Of a stretch of 64,000 nt of DNA, positions 55,400-64,000 are shown piece after piece (within the stretch, counting starts at the first letter, position 1; every line of letters begins with the position of its first letter). The notes beneath the pieces are model-generated. The model saw only the letters and a list, made by a program, of their open reading frames with translations. It did no database searches and was not told the origin of the DNA. The position numbers were made by a program, and so were the translations under genes. The DNA is taken from the NCBI GenBank assembly GCA_016713365.1, contig JADJPG010000036.1:1-64000 (forward strand), in the 5' to 3' direction. This DNA is from Verrucomicrobiota bacterium (GTDB taxonomy: Bacteria; Verrucomicrobiota; Verrucomicrobiia; Limisphaerales; JADJPG01).

Positions 55400-58027
55400 T
55401 CAATGCCGGCGGAAGGTCAGTCGATGCTCGATGCGTTTCGTCTGCGTATAGTCGAGCGGCGGGAGCTCGGTCAGCGTCGGTGATTCCGTTTCGTTCAGGA
55501 TTCCCTTCGCCATCGCTTGCAGTGCCGTCCAGCGAGGCCAGTCGAGCGACGGCGCCTTGCCAATCTGCCGCAGCAGGCTGCGCCACTCGATGATGACGCG
55601 ATCGATGTCGCCGGCCCCGAGGAACTCTGTCACCCAGCGCGTCTTGTTCAGCGGATTCTTGTGAACGCTCGACACGATCTGCTCGGCACCACTGCCGTAG
55701 CGCGGCGGCACACCGTTCTCCAGATAACCGGGAATCGTTTGCAGGCCGAAGAGCTGATGACACGCGATCGGCAGGCGACCCGCGTAACGATTCTCCTCGC
55801 CGCAGAAGCGGAAGCCCGCGTCGAGATTGGCGAGATCGTAAATCAACTCGTCCAGCGGATAACCTTTGTCTTCCAGGGCCGCACCGATCGCGAGCCCATC
55901 CTCCTGTTGGAAGAAACTGACGATGCGCCCGCGCAACGTCGGCACACCGCCGGCGTCCACCAAGCCGAGACGCCGCCAGAGCGACGCCACACCGGTCGTT
56001 GCCGGCAGATTTCGACACGTTCCCGCGAGCGGACATCCTTTGCATTCGTGCGGGAAGACCTCGCGCTCGATGGGCTTGTGAAGCGCAACACCATGCGCAT
56101 CCACGGGCACCTTCATCGGCAGGTCCGCAATGCTGACCAGCGCCTGAAGCCGGTGTTCGTTGCGCATGAACCGCAAGACCGGAGTCTTCTGCTCGGCGAA
56201 CTTCTGCTCGACGACCGGAACCAACTTTTCGTTCCAGATCGAGAGTGTGGTCTGGCGTCCGCTCCAGTTCGTGAGACGGCGCAGCCATTTCGCGAGCACC
56301 ACCAGGTCGTTGTTCAGCACATCGGCCACCGTGAGCAACCGCCCGTACGTCTTCACGCCGTTCTCATCACTGATGAGTTCGATGGTGCCGTGACCGACTT
56401 TCTCCAGCGCGGCGGGAACGCTGAGCGCGGGGAGCAGGTGAATGATCGACGGAACGCTAGCCCCCGGCTCGGCGTGTTGCTCGTCTCCTTCCAGCGGCCG
56501 GGTCGGAGACCGGCGCTCCGTATCCAAGTCAGCATGCCGGTCCTGCAGCTTCAGCAGATCGATCGCGGCCTCGGGCGGACGTTCCATCACCATCACGTTG
56601 CGCACTGTTTTCTCCACCCACGCCGGCATGCGCTCCCATTCGCCACGGCTGTTGAGAATCTCCCGGATGCGTTTGCGCACGAACCGCGCGCGTTCTGAAT
56701 CCGTCTTCAGCCCGCACGGCGTGTTTGGGTTCTTCAGCGATTCCTCCACGCCGAGGAAGATCGGCTTCGTCGTGAAGAGCCGTTGCTGAATCTTCACCGC
56801 TTCCGTGAATGGATCCCTCCCCTGCTCCGCGGCCGCGCTCATAATGCCGAGCAACGCACTCCAGTCCACCAGCCCGCTCCGGCTCAGATGCGCCGGATGC
56901 CCTTCGTGCAGACGCACGCCATCCGGACCCACCAGCACGAAACCGATCTCGTCGATGCCACGGCGTCCGGCGCGACCGAACATCTGCAAGATCTCATCCG
57001 GCCGCAGCGGCTGCTCGATGTTCTCGCGCCGGTAGGTCGCGGCAGCGAGCGAGACACTGCGCAGGCTGAAGTTGATCCCCGCAGCAAGACCCATCGTCGC
57101 CACAACGGCGCGGAGTTGGCCGGCTTTGGCGAGAGGTTCGATGACACCGGCGCGCGCGGCGTAGCTCAAACCGCTGTGATGATACGCGATGCGGCTCTTC
57201 AGCATCTTCGCGAGATGTTCGCCGACGAGCTGCTTCTGTTCGAGCGAGAGCGTGAGTGGATTGGGATTCGGCAGATGCCGCGCGAGTTCGGCGGCAAGCG
57301 ATTCAGCGCCCTGCCGGCGCGGCGCAAAAATCAAGATCGGTCCGAGGTTCTCCGCGAGCGCCTTCGCCACCAAGCGCGGCCAGTAGCCTTTGATCTCGGA
57401 CGGAATGTGGTAGCTGAGATTGTTCCCGTGAACTTCCTCCAGCGGCACGGGACGTTCCTCGTGCCGGATTAACACCGCGTTGCGGCCGAGACGCGTGAAC
57501 CACTTCACGATGTCGTTGGGATTCGAAACGCTGCCGCTGAGAAGGAGCAACTGCGTCTGCGGCGGCGCGAGCGCCATGGCCAGCTCGTAGTTCAATCCGC
57601 GATCCGGATCACCGATCATCTGATACTCGTCCACGACGAGCAGCACCGGGCCATCGCCTTTGATGAGCCGGCTTTTCTGGGTCTCCAGCGTGGCAACGAT
57701 GATGGGCGCGTCGAGGTTCTCAGCGAGATCGCCGGTGGCGATGCCGACATCCCAACCGCGCGCGCGCCATTCGGCGAGCTTGTCGTTCGCCAGTGCGCGG
57801 GTCGGCACGGTGTAGATGGCTTGTCCTCGATTCTTTCCGCCGTTGGACCACAGCTCGAAGATGAGCGTCTTGCCGGAACCTGTGGGAGCCTGCACGACGA
57901 CGTCCTTGCCTTCGCGCAGCGCGGTGACGGCCTGCTGTTGCCAAAGGTCGGGCACCGAGACGTGCTGGCTGAAGGAGGCTTTTTCGAGTTGGTCACCAAG
58001 ACTCTGCACGCGCGAAACGTAGCGCAC
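55400..58027 (-). CDS. Superfamily 2 DEAD/DEAH-box helicase
   Basis: 875 residues with a GTG start at 58027. The N-terminal helicase core has the Q-like start LWQQQAVTALREGKDVVVQA, Walker A APTGSGKT, DEYQ (motif II), SGSVSNP (motif III), and QMFGRAGRRG (motif VI), all of the Ski2/HelY-like type. A long C-terminal region (about 430-875) contains CKGCPLAGTC, a Cys cluster near residue 665 that could bind Zn or an Fe-S cluster. The role is probably RNA or DNA unwinding. It lies between two SMP-30 genes with no obvious partner. Confidence 0.9.
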   Translation of the reverse strand: MRYVSRVQSLGDQLEKASFSQHVSVPDLWQQQAVTALREGKDVVVQAPTGSGKTLIFELWSNGGKNRGQAIYTVPTRALANDKLAEWRARGWDVGIATGDLAENLDAPIIVATLETQKSRLIKGDGPVLLVVDEYQMIGDPDRGLNYELAMALAPPQTQLLLLSGSVSNPNDIVKWFTRLGRNAVLIRHEERPVPLEEVHGNNLSYHIPSEIKGYWPRLVAKALAENLGPILIFAPRRQGAESLAAELARHLPNPNPLTLSLEQKQLVGEHLAKMLKSRIAYHHSGLSYAARAGVIEPLAKAGQLRAVVATMGLAAGINFSLRSVSLAAATYRRENIEQPLRPDEILQMFGRAGRRGIDEIGFVLVGPDGVRLHEGHPAHLSRSGLVDWSALLGIMSAAAEQGRDPFTEAVKIQQRLFTTKPIFLGVEESLKNPNTPCGLKTDSERARFVRKRIREILNSRGEWERMPAWVEKTVRNVMVMERPPEAAIDLLKLQDRHADLDTERRSPTRPLEGDEQHAEPGASVPSIIHLLPALSVPAALEKVGHGTIELISDENGVKTYGRLLTVADVLNNDLVVLAKWLRRLTNWSGRQTTLSIWNEKLVPVVEQKFAEQKTPVLRFMRNEHRLQALVSIADLPMKVPVDAHGVALHKPIEREVFPHECKGCPLAGTCRNLPATTGVASLWRRLGLVDAGGVPTLRGRIVSFFQQEDGLAIGAALEDKGYPLDELIYDLANLDAGFRFCGEENRYAGRLPIACHQLFGLQTIPGYLENGVPPRYGSGAEQIVSSVHKNPLNKTRWVTEFLGAGDIDRVIIEWRSLLRQIGKAPSLDWPRWTALQAMAKGILNETESPTLTELPPLDYTQTKRIEHRLTFRRH

Positions 58028-58113
58028 GAATCACGAGGGTGGAAATAGAAAGGCGATTTCGGCCGCGCGACTCCGGCTTTGACTACGGGAAAGGTTTCCA
58101 CAATATCCGGCTT

Positions 58114-59055
58114 ATGAATCCCATCCTCTCACGAACGTGCGCCGCTTTCGCCGGCTTGATGTTGTTCTCATCGCTCCCGGCAACCGGACAAAACCTGGGT
58201 GGCGACGATCTGCTGTCAAAGATTCTGATCGACCGCGAAGACTGGCAGCTGGTGGCCGAGGGTTTTGGTTTCACCGACGGTGCCTGCGCGGACGCTGAAG
58301 GGAATTTCTATTTCTTCGATCTTGGGAAGGGATCGGCCATCCAGAAAGTTTCGCCCGACGGCAAGATCTCGGACTTCATCAAGGACGCGCCGAAGTGCAG
58401 CGGCCTGAAGTTCGGTCCGGACGGCCGCCTTTACGCCTGCACGCAGGGACCAAAGAAGCAGCTCATCGCGATGGAAGTTCCGTCCGGCAAGATCACCGTC
58501 CTCGCCGATAACGCGCAACCGAACGATCTCGTCGTCTCGCATCGCGGTTACGCTTACTACACGGACACCGGCAAAGGTCAGGTCATCATTGTCGACTCCA
58601 AAGGCAGCGTCCGCGTGGGCGCGAGCGGCATCAACGCTCCCAACGGCATCACGCTCTCGCCCGACCAGAACACTCTGGCCGTGTCGGAGTATCGCGGCAC
58701 GAATGTCTGGACCTTTCGCGTCAGCCCTGATGGCAGTCTGGATTCCGGCACGCGCGCGATGACGCTTCGAACGCCCTTGAGCAAAGCGGACTCCGGCGGG
58801 GACGGTTCCACCACGGATTCGGAAGGCCGCTTCTACGTGACGAGTCACTTGGGAATTCAGGTGTTCGATTCGACTGGCCGCATCGGAGGTATCATCGCGA
58901 AGCCGACGAGCAAGGGCTGCGTGAGCGTCGCCTTTGCCGGAGCCGGCCACGAATATCTCTACGCCTGCGCCTCGGACAAAATCTTCCGCCGGAAGACGAA
59001 GGCGAAAGGCGCGCTGTTTTTCCAGACTCCAGCGGCAAGCGCCCTGAAGAACTAG
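58114..59055 (+). CDS. Secreted SMP-30/gluconolactonase-like protein
   Basis: 313 residues from MNPILSRTCAAFAGLMLFSSLPATGQ (signal; ATG 58114, not the in-frame 58039 start). The propeller begins DWQLVAEGFGFTDGACADAE, with NGLKFGPDGRLYACTQG-type blades (here CSGLKFGPDGRLYACTQG) and NAPNGITLSPDQNTLAV. It is a paralog of the C-terminal half of the esterase fusion at 53595-55336. Members hydrolyse sugar lactones with a bound divalent metal; the substrate here is unknown. It is followed by a strong palindrome. Confidence 0.88.
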   Translation: MNPILSRTCAAFAGLMLFSSLPATGQNLGGDDLLSKILIDREDWQLVAEGFGFTDGACADAEGNFYFFDLGKGSAIQKVSPDGKISDFIKDAPKCSGLKFGPDGRLYACTQGPKKQLIAMEVPSGKITVLADNAQPNDLVVSHRGYAYYTDTGKGQVIIVDSKGSVRVGASGINAPNGITLSPDQNTLAVSEYRGTNVWTFRVSPDGSLDSGTRAMTLRTPLSKADSGGDGSTTDSEGRFYVTSHLGIQVFDSTGRIGGIIAKPTSKGCVSVAFAGAGHEYLYACASDKIFRRKTKAKGALFFQTPAASALKN

Positions 59056-59071
59056 CATCTCCTGCGAAAGC

Positions 59072-59102
59072 AAAAGGGGCGCGGGCATTACGCCCGCGCC
59101 CC
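59072..59102. terminator. Shared terminator between convergent genes
   Basis: GGGGCGCGGGC (59076-59086) pairs with GCCCGCGCCCC (59092-59102) around ATTAC. The minus-strand read-out is followed by TTTTGCTTTC, the plus-strand by a weak C/T run. It separates the SMP-30 gene from the HYR gene. Confidence 0.75.
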
Positions 59103-59169
59103 GTCCTTCCTGCTGCCGCCCCGCGAAGACTACTGACGCGTCACGGCAGCGCCGGTGGGGATATCCGGC

Positions 59170-62100
59170 TTATTGGAAGTTCAACCGCCAGCAGCCCTGG
59201 ACTTGATTCTTGCGAATGTCCGGTCCGACCGGGCCGCGGCCGTGGAAGTAGTCGTTCATGTTGTGGCAGCCGCCGGGCCCGATGACGCCGATGGCCACCG
59301 CGATGTCCGAAGCTGGTTGTTGCTCGGCCTTGGCGAGGAACCACGCGTCACGCACGCGCATGGGCGGGAGGATGCCAAACTTGCCGTGCATCCAGTCCGC
59401 GAACGCGAAACCGAAGCCGCTCCAATCGTGGGCGTTGGTCTCGAAGCCGAGCATGATGTGGAGCCCGTCGAAGTCGGGAATCCAGCGGTCATACCACTTC
59501 TTTCCACCCCACGTGTCCTTGAGCACCTGGCAGGAGGTGAGAGCGAGCCATTCCATGTCGCCATTGCCCCAGTCGCCGATGGTGTCGGTGTAATAGATCT
59601 CACCGTCATCCTTTGCACTTTCGAAGGTGAACCCGCCACCGTAGCCGTGGCCGATGTAGAAGGTGAGATCCACGTTGTCGGTGTAGATGTGGTCGAGCCC
59701 AGTGCCGCCCTGCTTGAAGTCCCGTTCCCAGCAGCCGACTCCAGTGAAGTTGAAGCGACGGAACGCGCCACCTCCGCTCATGCGGGAGTTGAATCCGCTC
59801 TGGATGCCTGCGCCCATGTCGGATACCGCGCGCTCGGTACCGTAGTCCACCACACCGCCGACGGCCGCCATGAACATCGGTCCGACGATGCCGCCTTCGA
59901 CCTCCACGGTCTTGCTCGCGCTGACGGGGATGCCGTTTGCATCGATGACGGTGACGCGGACGGTGTCCGTCTTCTGCTCTTCGCGAACCTGCGCCTCGTA
60001 CTCGATGCTGGAGGCGTCTTCCGGGAAGCCGCTGAGGTCCACGCTGGAGGATGACCAGTGGAACGTGTAAGGAGGCGTGCCGCCGCGAACGGTGGCCTTG
60101 GCGTTGACCAGATTTCCCTGAGCCGAGGCTTCGAGAATCACGTGCGGGATCAGTTCCGGATCGTCCGTGGCGGGAATGATGGTCTGCATCAGACTCACCG
60201 TCTGGCCGCCCACCGGCGCGTCACCACCACATTCATAGCACGGCAGAATCTTCTGCACGGCGGGAAGGAGGAGACCGGTCTGGATCGCCGGCGCGAAGTA
60301 GACAAGGCGCGGACGTTGGTTACCGCCGAGGTTCGGATAACGCTCACGGCAGCGGCGGGCGGCTTCGTCGACGGAGATGATCGGAATCTCACCGGCGAGT
60401 TCGAGCTTGCGCATGGAGACGTTCAACGACGTGGGCTCGCCATCCGGTCCGAAGGACACGCGGAGATTGGAGCCGGGGCCGGTGAGCGGAATGCCACCGA
60501 GGTCGAACTGATAGAGCACGTGCGTATCGATTGGAGCATTGTCCAACACCGGCCGGCCATTCGCGTCGACCACTTCGAGCGTGGTGTGGCGGACGATCGG
60601 ATCTTCCGGTTTCGGACCAATCGTCGCGGGATCTTCCGGCTTGGGTCCGATCCCGGCGCGCAAGATGGCGCGGCGGAAGATTTCGGTGGCCTTGTCGCCA
60701 TCGATCGGAGTCAGGCGTTTGATGGCATCGAAGTCGAACGATTCGAACGCCATTTCACCTTCGCCATCTTCATTGCCGCGACGCAGTTCATCGATGATGC
60801 CCTGATCTTGAATGGGCTTGGTCGGCACCATCTGGAACTTGCGATGATCGACGAACCGAACGGAACCGTCGCCGAACATCAAACCTTCCTGCGGAATACC
60901 GAGCGCCTCGGCCAGCGCACCAGCTTGACCCCGGGTGATGCCGGTCTCCAACACGGAATAGAACGGCGCCGTCTGTTGGTCGCACCTGATCAGGCGGAAG
61001 AAGCGGTGGCGCTGATCAACGGGCAGACGCACGCACCAGGAATCGAAACTGTCGTCCGGCGTGACTGGCACATCCGTCCAGACAATCGGAGGATTGAGGC
61101 TGCGAGTGCTCTGCAACTTGTAGCAGGCGCACGTCTTCGGCCAGCAGATGACTACGAAACGCCCGTCGCGCTTGATGGAGAGTCGCGGACGAGGATCGTC
61201 CTTCAGCACGGTGACGGTGAACTTGCATTCGACCTCCGCGCAAGCGTTCGTCGCGTAGCAGCGCACAATGGTCTCGCCCACCGGCAGGCACGAGCCGGAC
61301 GGAGGATCGCATTTCGCAAGGGCGCCATTCACCACGACTGGCGGCGTGTAGTGGACCACCGCGCATTCATTCGAGCAGGCCACCACGACCATGTCCTGCG
61401 GACAACGAATCACGGGCGGCTGGCTCTGGCCTTCAATCACGCGCACATCGAAACGGCACACATCCCGATCAAGGCAGATGTTGGTCGCGACACACGTCAC
61501 GGTGTGCACACCCACCGTCAGGCAGGTGCCAGGCGGAGGATTGCAGCCCACGAGCGCGCCATTGGAAACGGTCGGCAGCGGATAGGTCGCAGGGATGCAA
61601 TTCGTCGCGCACGGCACCGTCAGAACGATGGGGTTGGTGGGGCAGCGGATGACCGGAGGCGGAATCGGGCGAACGACGACGGTGAACTCGCATTCCGTGG
61701 TTCCGCACTGATTCGACGCGACACAATTCACCACATGCACGCCGAGGTTCATCACCGTTCCCGACGGTGGATTGCAGATCACCGCGGTACCGGCCGGATT
61801 TACCACCGGGGGCGGATAAACCACGACGGCGGAATTCGAGCAGGTCAGCAGCGTGATGTTCGACGGGCATTGAATGCCGGGAGCCTGACCGGGTTCTACG
61901 CGGACGGTGAACGTGCATTCGTCCTTGTTCTCGCACCGATCCACGGCGCGGCAGGTGACCGTGGTCACGCCGCAGGGAAAGAAGCTGCCGGAAGGCGGCT
62001 GGCAGACGACCGCCACGTTGCCGCTGTTGTCCACGGCGGCTGGGGCGGGATAATTCACCACGGCGCCACAACCTCCAGCGACATTGGGGCAGGCCACCAC

Positions 62101-62472
62101 GACGCGATTCGTGGGACAGCGAATGACCGGCGGCTCGGTGTCGCGACGAACCGTCACGGTAAACTTGCAGGTATCGCTGTTCTGGCAGCGGTCGAACACA
62201 CGACAAGTGACCTCGGTGACGCCAAGCGGCAGCACGGAGCCGTTGGGAGGATCGCAGACCAAGACCGGTTCACCGCAACCGCCGGAGACTTCCGGCATCG
62301 GATACTGGACTGGAACTTCCTGGCCACAGGTCCAGACGGTGAAGTTGGTGGGGCACTTGATGGTGAGCGGAGCAATGATGACCTGCGCCGCGGAACTCAG
62401 AATCGAGAGACAAAATAAGAATAACGCCGTCGAGAAGAGGCGACAGCGCGTTTTGGTGATCAGGACTTTCAT
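59170..62472 (-). CDS. Secreted HYR-repeat protein with C-terminal His/Cys-dyad domain
   Basis: 1,100 residues. Signal peptide FSTALFLFCLSILSSAAQ. Five HYR-type repeats follow (about 35-425), each with a CPT(N/D)...P-x-V-(V/I)-x-C core (for example PPVIRCPTN and the V-T-C-x-A-x-D/N-x-C pattern), and are Cys-rich. A β-rich linker region is next, with IGPKPEDPATIGPKPEDP repeated, then a C-terminal domain (about 890-1100). There DLTFYIGHGYGGG and MEWLALTSCQVL give a His-Gly and a Cys in the arrangement of clan CD (caspase/gingipain-like) peptidases. It may be the DUF6345 family, named from memory. Proteolytic activity is an inference. Confidence 0.82.
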   Translation of the reverse strand: MKVLITKTRCRLFSTALFLFCLSILSSAAQVIIAPLTIKCPTNFTVWTCGQEVPVQYPMPEVSGGCGEPVLVCDPPNGSVLPLGVTEVTCRVFDRCQNSDTCKFTVTVRRDTEPPVIRCPTNRVVVACPNVAGGCGAVVNYPAPAAVDNSGNVAVVCQPPSGSFFPCGVTTVTCRAVDRCENKDECTFTVRVEPGQAPGIQCPSNITLLTCSNSAVVVYPPPVVNPAGTAVICNPPSGTVMNLGVHVVNCVASNQCGTTECEFTVVVRPIPPPVIRCPTNPIVLTVPCATNCIPATYPLPTVSNGALVGCNPPPGTCLTVGVHTVTCVATNICLDRDVCRFDVRVIEGQSQPPVIRCPQDMVVVACSNECAVVHYTPPVVVNGALAKCDPPSGSCLPVGETIVRCYATNACAEVECKFTVTVLKDDPRPRLSIKRDGRFVVICWPKTCACYKLQSTRSLNPPIVWTDVPVTPDDSFDSWCVRLPVDQRHRFFRLIRCDQQTAPFYSVLETGITRGQAGALAEALGIPQEGLMFGDGSVRFVDHRKFQMVPTKPIQDQGIIDELRRGNEDGEGEMAFESFDFDAIKRLTPIDGDKATEIFRRAILRAGIGPKPEDPATIGPKPEDPIVRHTTLEVVDANGRPVLDNAPIDTHVLYQFDLGGIPLTGPGSNLRVSFGPDGEPTSLNVSMRKLELAGEIPIISVDEAARRCRERYPNLGGNQRPRLVYFAPAIQTGLLLPAVQKILPCYECGGDAPVGGQTVSLMQTIIPATDDPELIPHVILEASAQGNLVNAKATVRGGTPPYTFHWSSSSVDLSGFPEDASSIEYEAQVREEQKTDTVRVTVIDANGIPVSASKTVEVEGGIVGPMFMAAVGGVVDYGTERAVSDMGAGIQSGFNSRMSGGGAFRRFNFTGVGCWERDFKQGGTGLDHIYTDNVDLTFYIGHGYGGGFTFESAKDDGEIYYTDTIGDWGNGDMEWLALTSCQVLKDTWGGKKWYDRWIPDFDGLHIMLGFETNAHDWSGFGFAFADWMHGKFGILPPMRVRDAWFLAKAEQQPASDIAVAIGVIGPGGCHNMNDYFHGRGPVGPDIRKNQVQGCWRLNFQ

Positions 62473-62898
62473 AGGACTGAGGGGTTCATGCGTTGGTTTT
62501 TGGTTTTTGTTACCGACAAAATTATTCGCGTATCAGCGGTGGACCCCGCCCCCGGATTCGCCGGGGGCGGGTGCCACACAATCCGTTCTGTCCCTGTGTT
62601 CAGGGTTTTTGTTCCAGGCGGCTGGCAAGCACACACAGAGTTTTGTTAATTGCCAACCGATCACCTGGCCTCGCTTCAGAACGAGTCCCGCATCCGCGGG
62701 GAGGCTTGATTGCCTTCACCCATTACAGAAGAAAGCACCCGGGGGTTCTTACAGGTTATTGAAAAAAAATTTTGGAGATGGACTAGGGGACCATCGTGCT
62801 CCTCTCTCACCGCAGAAACAAGGCTGGAAAGCGGGAATTTCGTCGTTCGCTCGCCGCTGGAGAAACCGACTGACACCGCGAGGTGGGGAAACAATCTC
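62473..62898. other. Intergenic region with a GC-rich palindrome
   Basis: 426 nt between the HYR gene start and the end of the membrane-protein gene. ORFs here (for example near 62710-63204) run antisense into the next gene and have no family look. An A/T-rich patch (about 62758-62775) may be part of the HYR-gene promoter. The palindrome at 62545-62571 is listed separately. Confidence 0.45.
62545..62571. repeat. GC-rich palindrome upstream of the HYR gene
   Basis: CCCGCCCCCGG (62545-62555) pairs with CCGGGGGCGGG (62561-62571) around ATTCG. No T run follows on either strand, so it looks like an intergenic repeat rather than a terminator. Confidence 0.6.
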
Positions 62899-63600
62899 TC
62901 AAGTCACAGACGCAGAATTGCGACGAATGGCCGCCCGGATGCCCGCCTGACACTCATACAGCGCGTAACCCAGCCCGCTTCCCAATCCGGCCCCGTGCGC
63001 AAATCCCCAGGCGAGCTTCGAAATCCAGGAACGTGTGGCGCGATCAAGGTGTTCGCTCAGCCAGTGATCCGGCGAAAGTCGTCCGAAGAAATCGTAAATC
63101 GCGCTGCCGAGGAAATATCCCAGCGAATGGAGAACAAACAGAACGAGGACGACCTTCCACCGGCCGGCGCGCAGTCCAAATCCCGCCGCCAACACCAGCG
63201 CTAGGGCAGCGCTACCCGTGAAGGAACCGACCCATTCCCCCGCCCTGCCTCGCACCACAAACCAACTCGCCGACCACAGGACGGCGTAGGCAGTGAACGC
63301 CACCGCGAACAACACGTAGAATCGCGCCAAGGTGCGCGAGCCAATCACGACTGGGTTCAAGAGTCCGCCCGCCAGCGCAATGAACACCGCCGCCCACACG
63401 GCGTAGGCGCCGCCTTCACCCAACGCGCGATACATCATTCGCCCGTGCAACGCCCAGGATCCGTAGACCACGAGACTTGCGACGGTGAATCCTAATGTGC
63501 CGAGCAGAATGGATCGTCCCAGGGTCGGAACGGAAATGGTGGAGGTGTCATTGCCGGCTCGCGACAAGACTGATTGAGAATCCAAACCGAACAGGGTCAT
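62899..63600 (-). CDS. Integral membrane protein of unknown function
   Basis: 233 residues with about six hydrophobic segments (for example ILLGTLGFTVASLVVYGSWAL, YAVWAAVFIALAGGLL, FYVLFAVAFTAYAVLWSASW, SAALALVLAAGFGLRA, VVLVLFVLHSLGYFLGSAIY). The last part, GFAHGAGLGSGLGYALY, has a HGxGLGxG run vaguely like rhomboid helices, but the Ser/His pair of rhomboid peptidases is not in place. No family assigned. It follows the partial TPR gene on the same strand. Confidence 0.7.
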   Translation of the reverse strand: MTLFGLDSQSVLSRAGNDTSTISVPTLGRSILLGTLGFTVASLVVYGSWALHGRMMYRALGEGGAYAVWAAVFIALAGGLLNPVVIGSRTLARFYVLFAVAFTAYAVLWSASWFVVRGRAGEWVGSFTGSAALALVLAAGFGLRAGRWKVVLVLFVLHSLGYFLGSAIYDFFGRLSPDHWLSEHLDRATRSWISKLAWGFAHGAGLGSGLGYALYECQAGIRAAIRRNSASVT

Positions 63601-63675
63601 GAGCGGACCCTAGCGTGAGGCTGGCTGTGGGGAAACTGGTTTTCCGCTGAACTGAAAACCCGGCGAGCCTCGAAC

Positions 63676-64000
63676 TTACCGCACCAGCGGAACCTTGCTG
63701 GGCGGCTGGTTCGTCTTCAAGTAATCGATCCATTCCTGAATGCTCTGTTTGCTCGGGGAAACCTGCTTGAGCAACGTGTAGTGCTCGATGGCGCGCGGAT
63801 AGTTGTTTTGTTCCCGCTCCAGCTTCGCGAGCTGATTGAGAATCTGCCCCAGCAACAACGTGTTCGGCTCGGTCTTTCGACCTTCCTGTTCCCGCCAACG
63901 AACCATCGAGAGCTCAAGAACATTGCGCGCGCGTGAAATATCCTTCCAGCCCTCGTAGTAAATGGACCCCAGTCCGAAGAGAATCTCGCAATCGCCCGGA
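63676..64000 (-). CDS. TPR-type repeat protein, partial
   Basis: C-terminal part of a gene that continues past the window edge. The open frame reads CEILFGLGSIYYEGWKDISR from the edge, then ILNQLAKLEREQNNYPRAIEHYTLLKQ, with Ala/Tyr/Gly spacing typical of TPR helices, and ends NQPPSKVPLVR. An ATG at 63906 is inside the repeats and is not the start. TPR proteins serve as protein-binding scaffolds; the partner is unknown. Confidence 0.7.
   Translation of the reverse strand, partial: PGDCEILFGLGSIYYEGWKDISRARNVLELSMVRWREQEGRKTEPNTLLLGQILNQLAKLEREQNNYPRAIEHYTLLKQVSPSKQSIQEWIDYLKTNQPPSKVPLVR

Noticed and set aside
60058..62418. 786-residue plus-strand ORF
   Set aside because: It is antisense to the HYR gene, has atypical composition and no recognisable domain.
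62710..63204. 164-residue plus-strand ORF
   Set aside because: It mostly overlaps the membrane-protein gene on the other strand and has no recognisable content.

Overview
The window looks like a piece of a Verrucomicrobiota chromosome, probably from the Pedosphaera/Limisphaera side of the phylum. I infer this from gene content, without a search. It carries very large secreted proteins built of lamin-tail, CotH, PA14, Ig-like, HYR and propeller repeats with many Asn/Thr residues. It also carries a PVC-type ThuA / membrane-bound dehydrogenase / cytochrome c fusion, an esterase-SMP-30 fusion, and AcpS-PdxJ and S6-SSB-L9 housekeeping blocks. The DNA is GC-rich, so long antisense 'shadow' ORFs are common. 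I see no rRNA, tRNA, CRISPR array, phage or transposase.

Layout. 1-8.2 kb: a small histidine-kinase-type phosphoacceptor protein and a ~2,620-residue secreted PA14/LTD/CotH protein with one frame break. 8.7-11.3 kb: a helical periplasmic protein and a chemoreceptor. 11.4-14.2 kb (minus): lipoprotein-pdxJ-acpS. 14.3-18.1 kb (minus): prs-rplY-pth-rpsF-ssb-rplI, closed by a good terminator. 18.3-20.2 kb: a frame-broken hypothetical gene and a lone nuoA, divergent from metG, whose 3' end runs into a palindromic repeat. 22-27 kb: a 1,716-residue secreted fusion with ThuA at both ends. 27.5-32.6 kb: a secreted Ig-like protein, a small membrane protein and a DUF748/AsmA-like protein. 32.7-37.7 kb: a VKOR-thioredoxin fusion overlapping an M20 amidohydrolase, a DMT permease and a nucleoside (CNT) transporter. 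37.9-39 kb: a response regulator and two overlapping DsrE-like genes. 39-43.6 kb: ten Ig-like repeats plus 14 propeller-like repeats.

43.7-50.5 kb (minus) is a complete nitrate/nitrite uptake operon. In transcription order it holds a degenerate cytosolic NasS/NrtA-like protein, Tat-exported NrtA, a small NrtS-like membrane protein, NrtB, two ATPases and an alginate-export-family outer-membrane porin whose start overlaps the last ATPase stop. No nitrate reductase or nasT is in the window. 50.9-52.7 kb: leuA, preceded by an unlisted 37-codon leader ORF with two Leu-Leu-Leu runs and a rho-independent terminator 18 nt after its stop. This is a textbook leucine attenuator and, to me, the most interesting regulatory element here. 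52.8-59 kb: an NTF2-like protein, a lipoprotein, an esterase/SMP-30 fusion, an SF2 helicase and a second SMP-30 protein. 59.2-64 kb: an HYR-repeat protein ending in a His/Cys-dyad domain, a membrane protein and a partial TPR gene.

At least seven genes are interrupted by a single frame change at a point where the protein family clearly continues in the next frame: near 7590, 18605, 36590, 38145, 44070, 50135 and 54485. The pattern fits indel errors in the source assembly better than seven independent pseudogenes. The one near 50135 also lacks internal sequence. Domain names are from recognition by eye; no database search was run.
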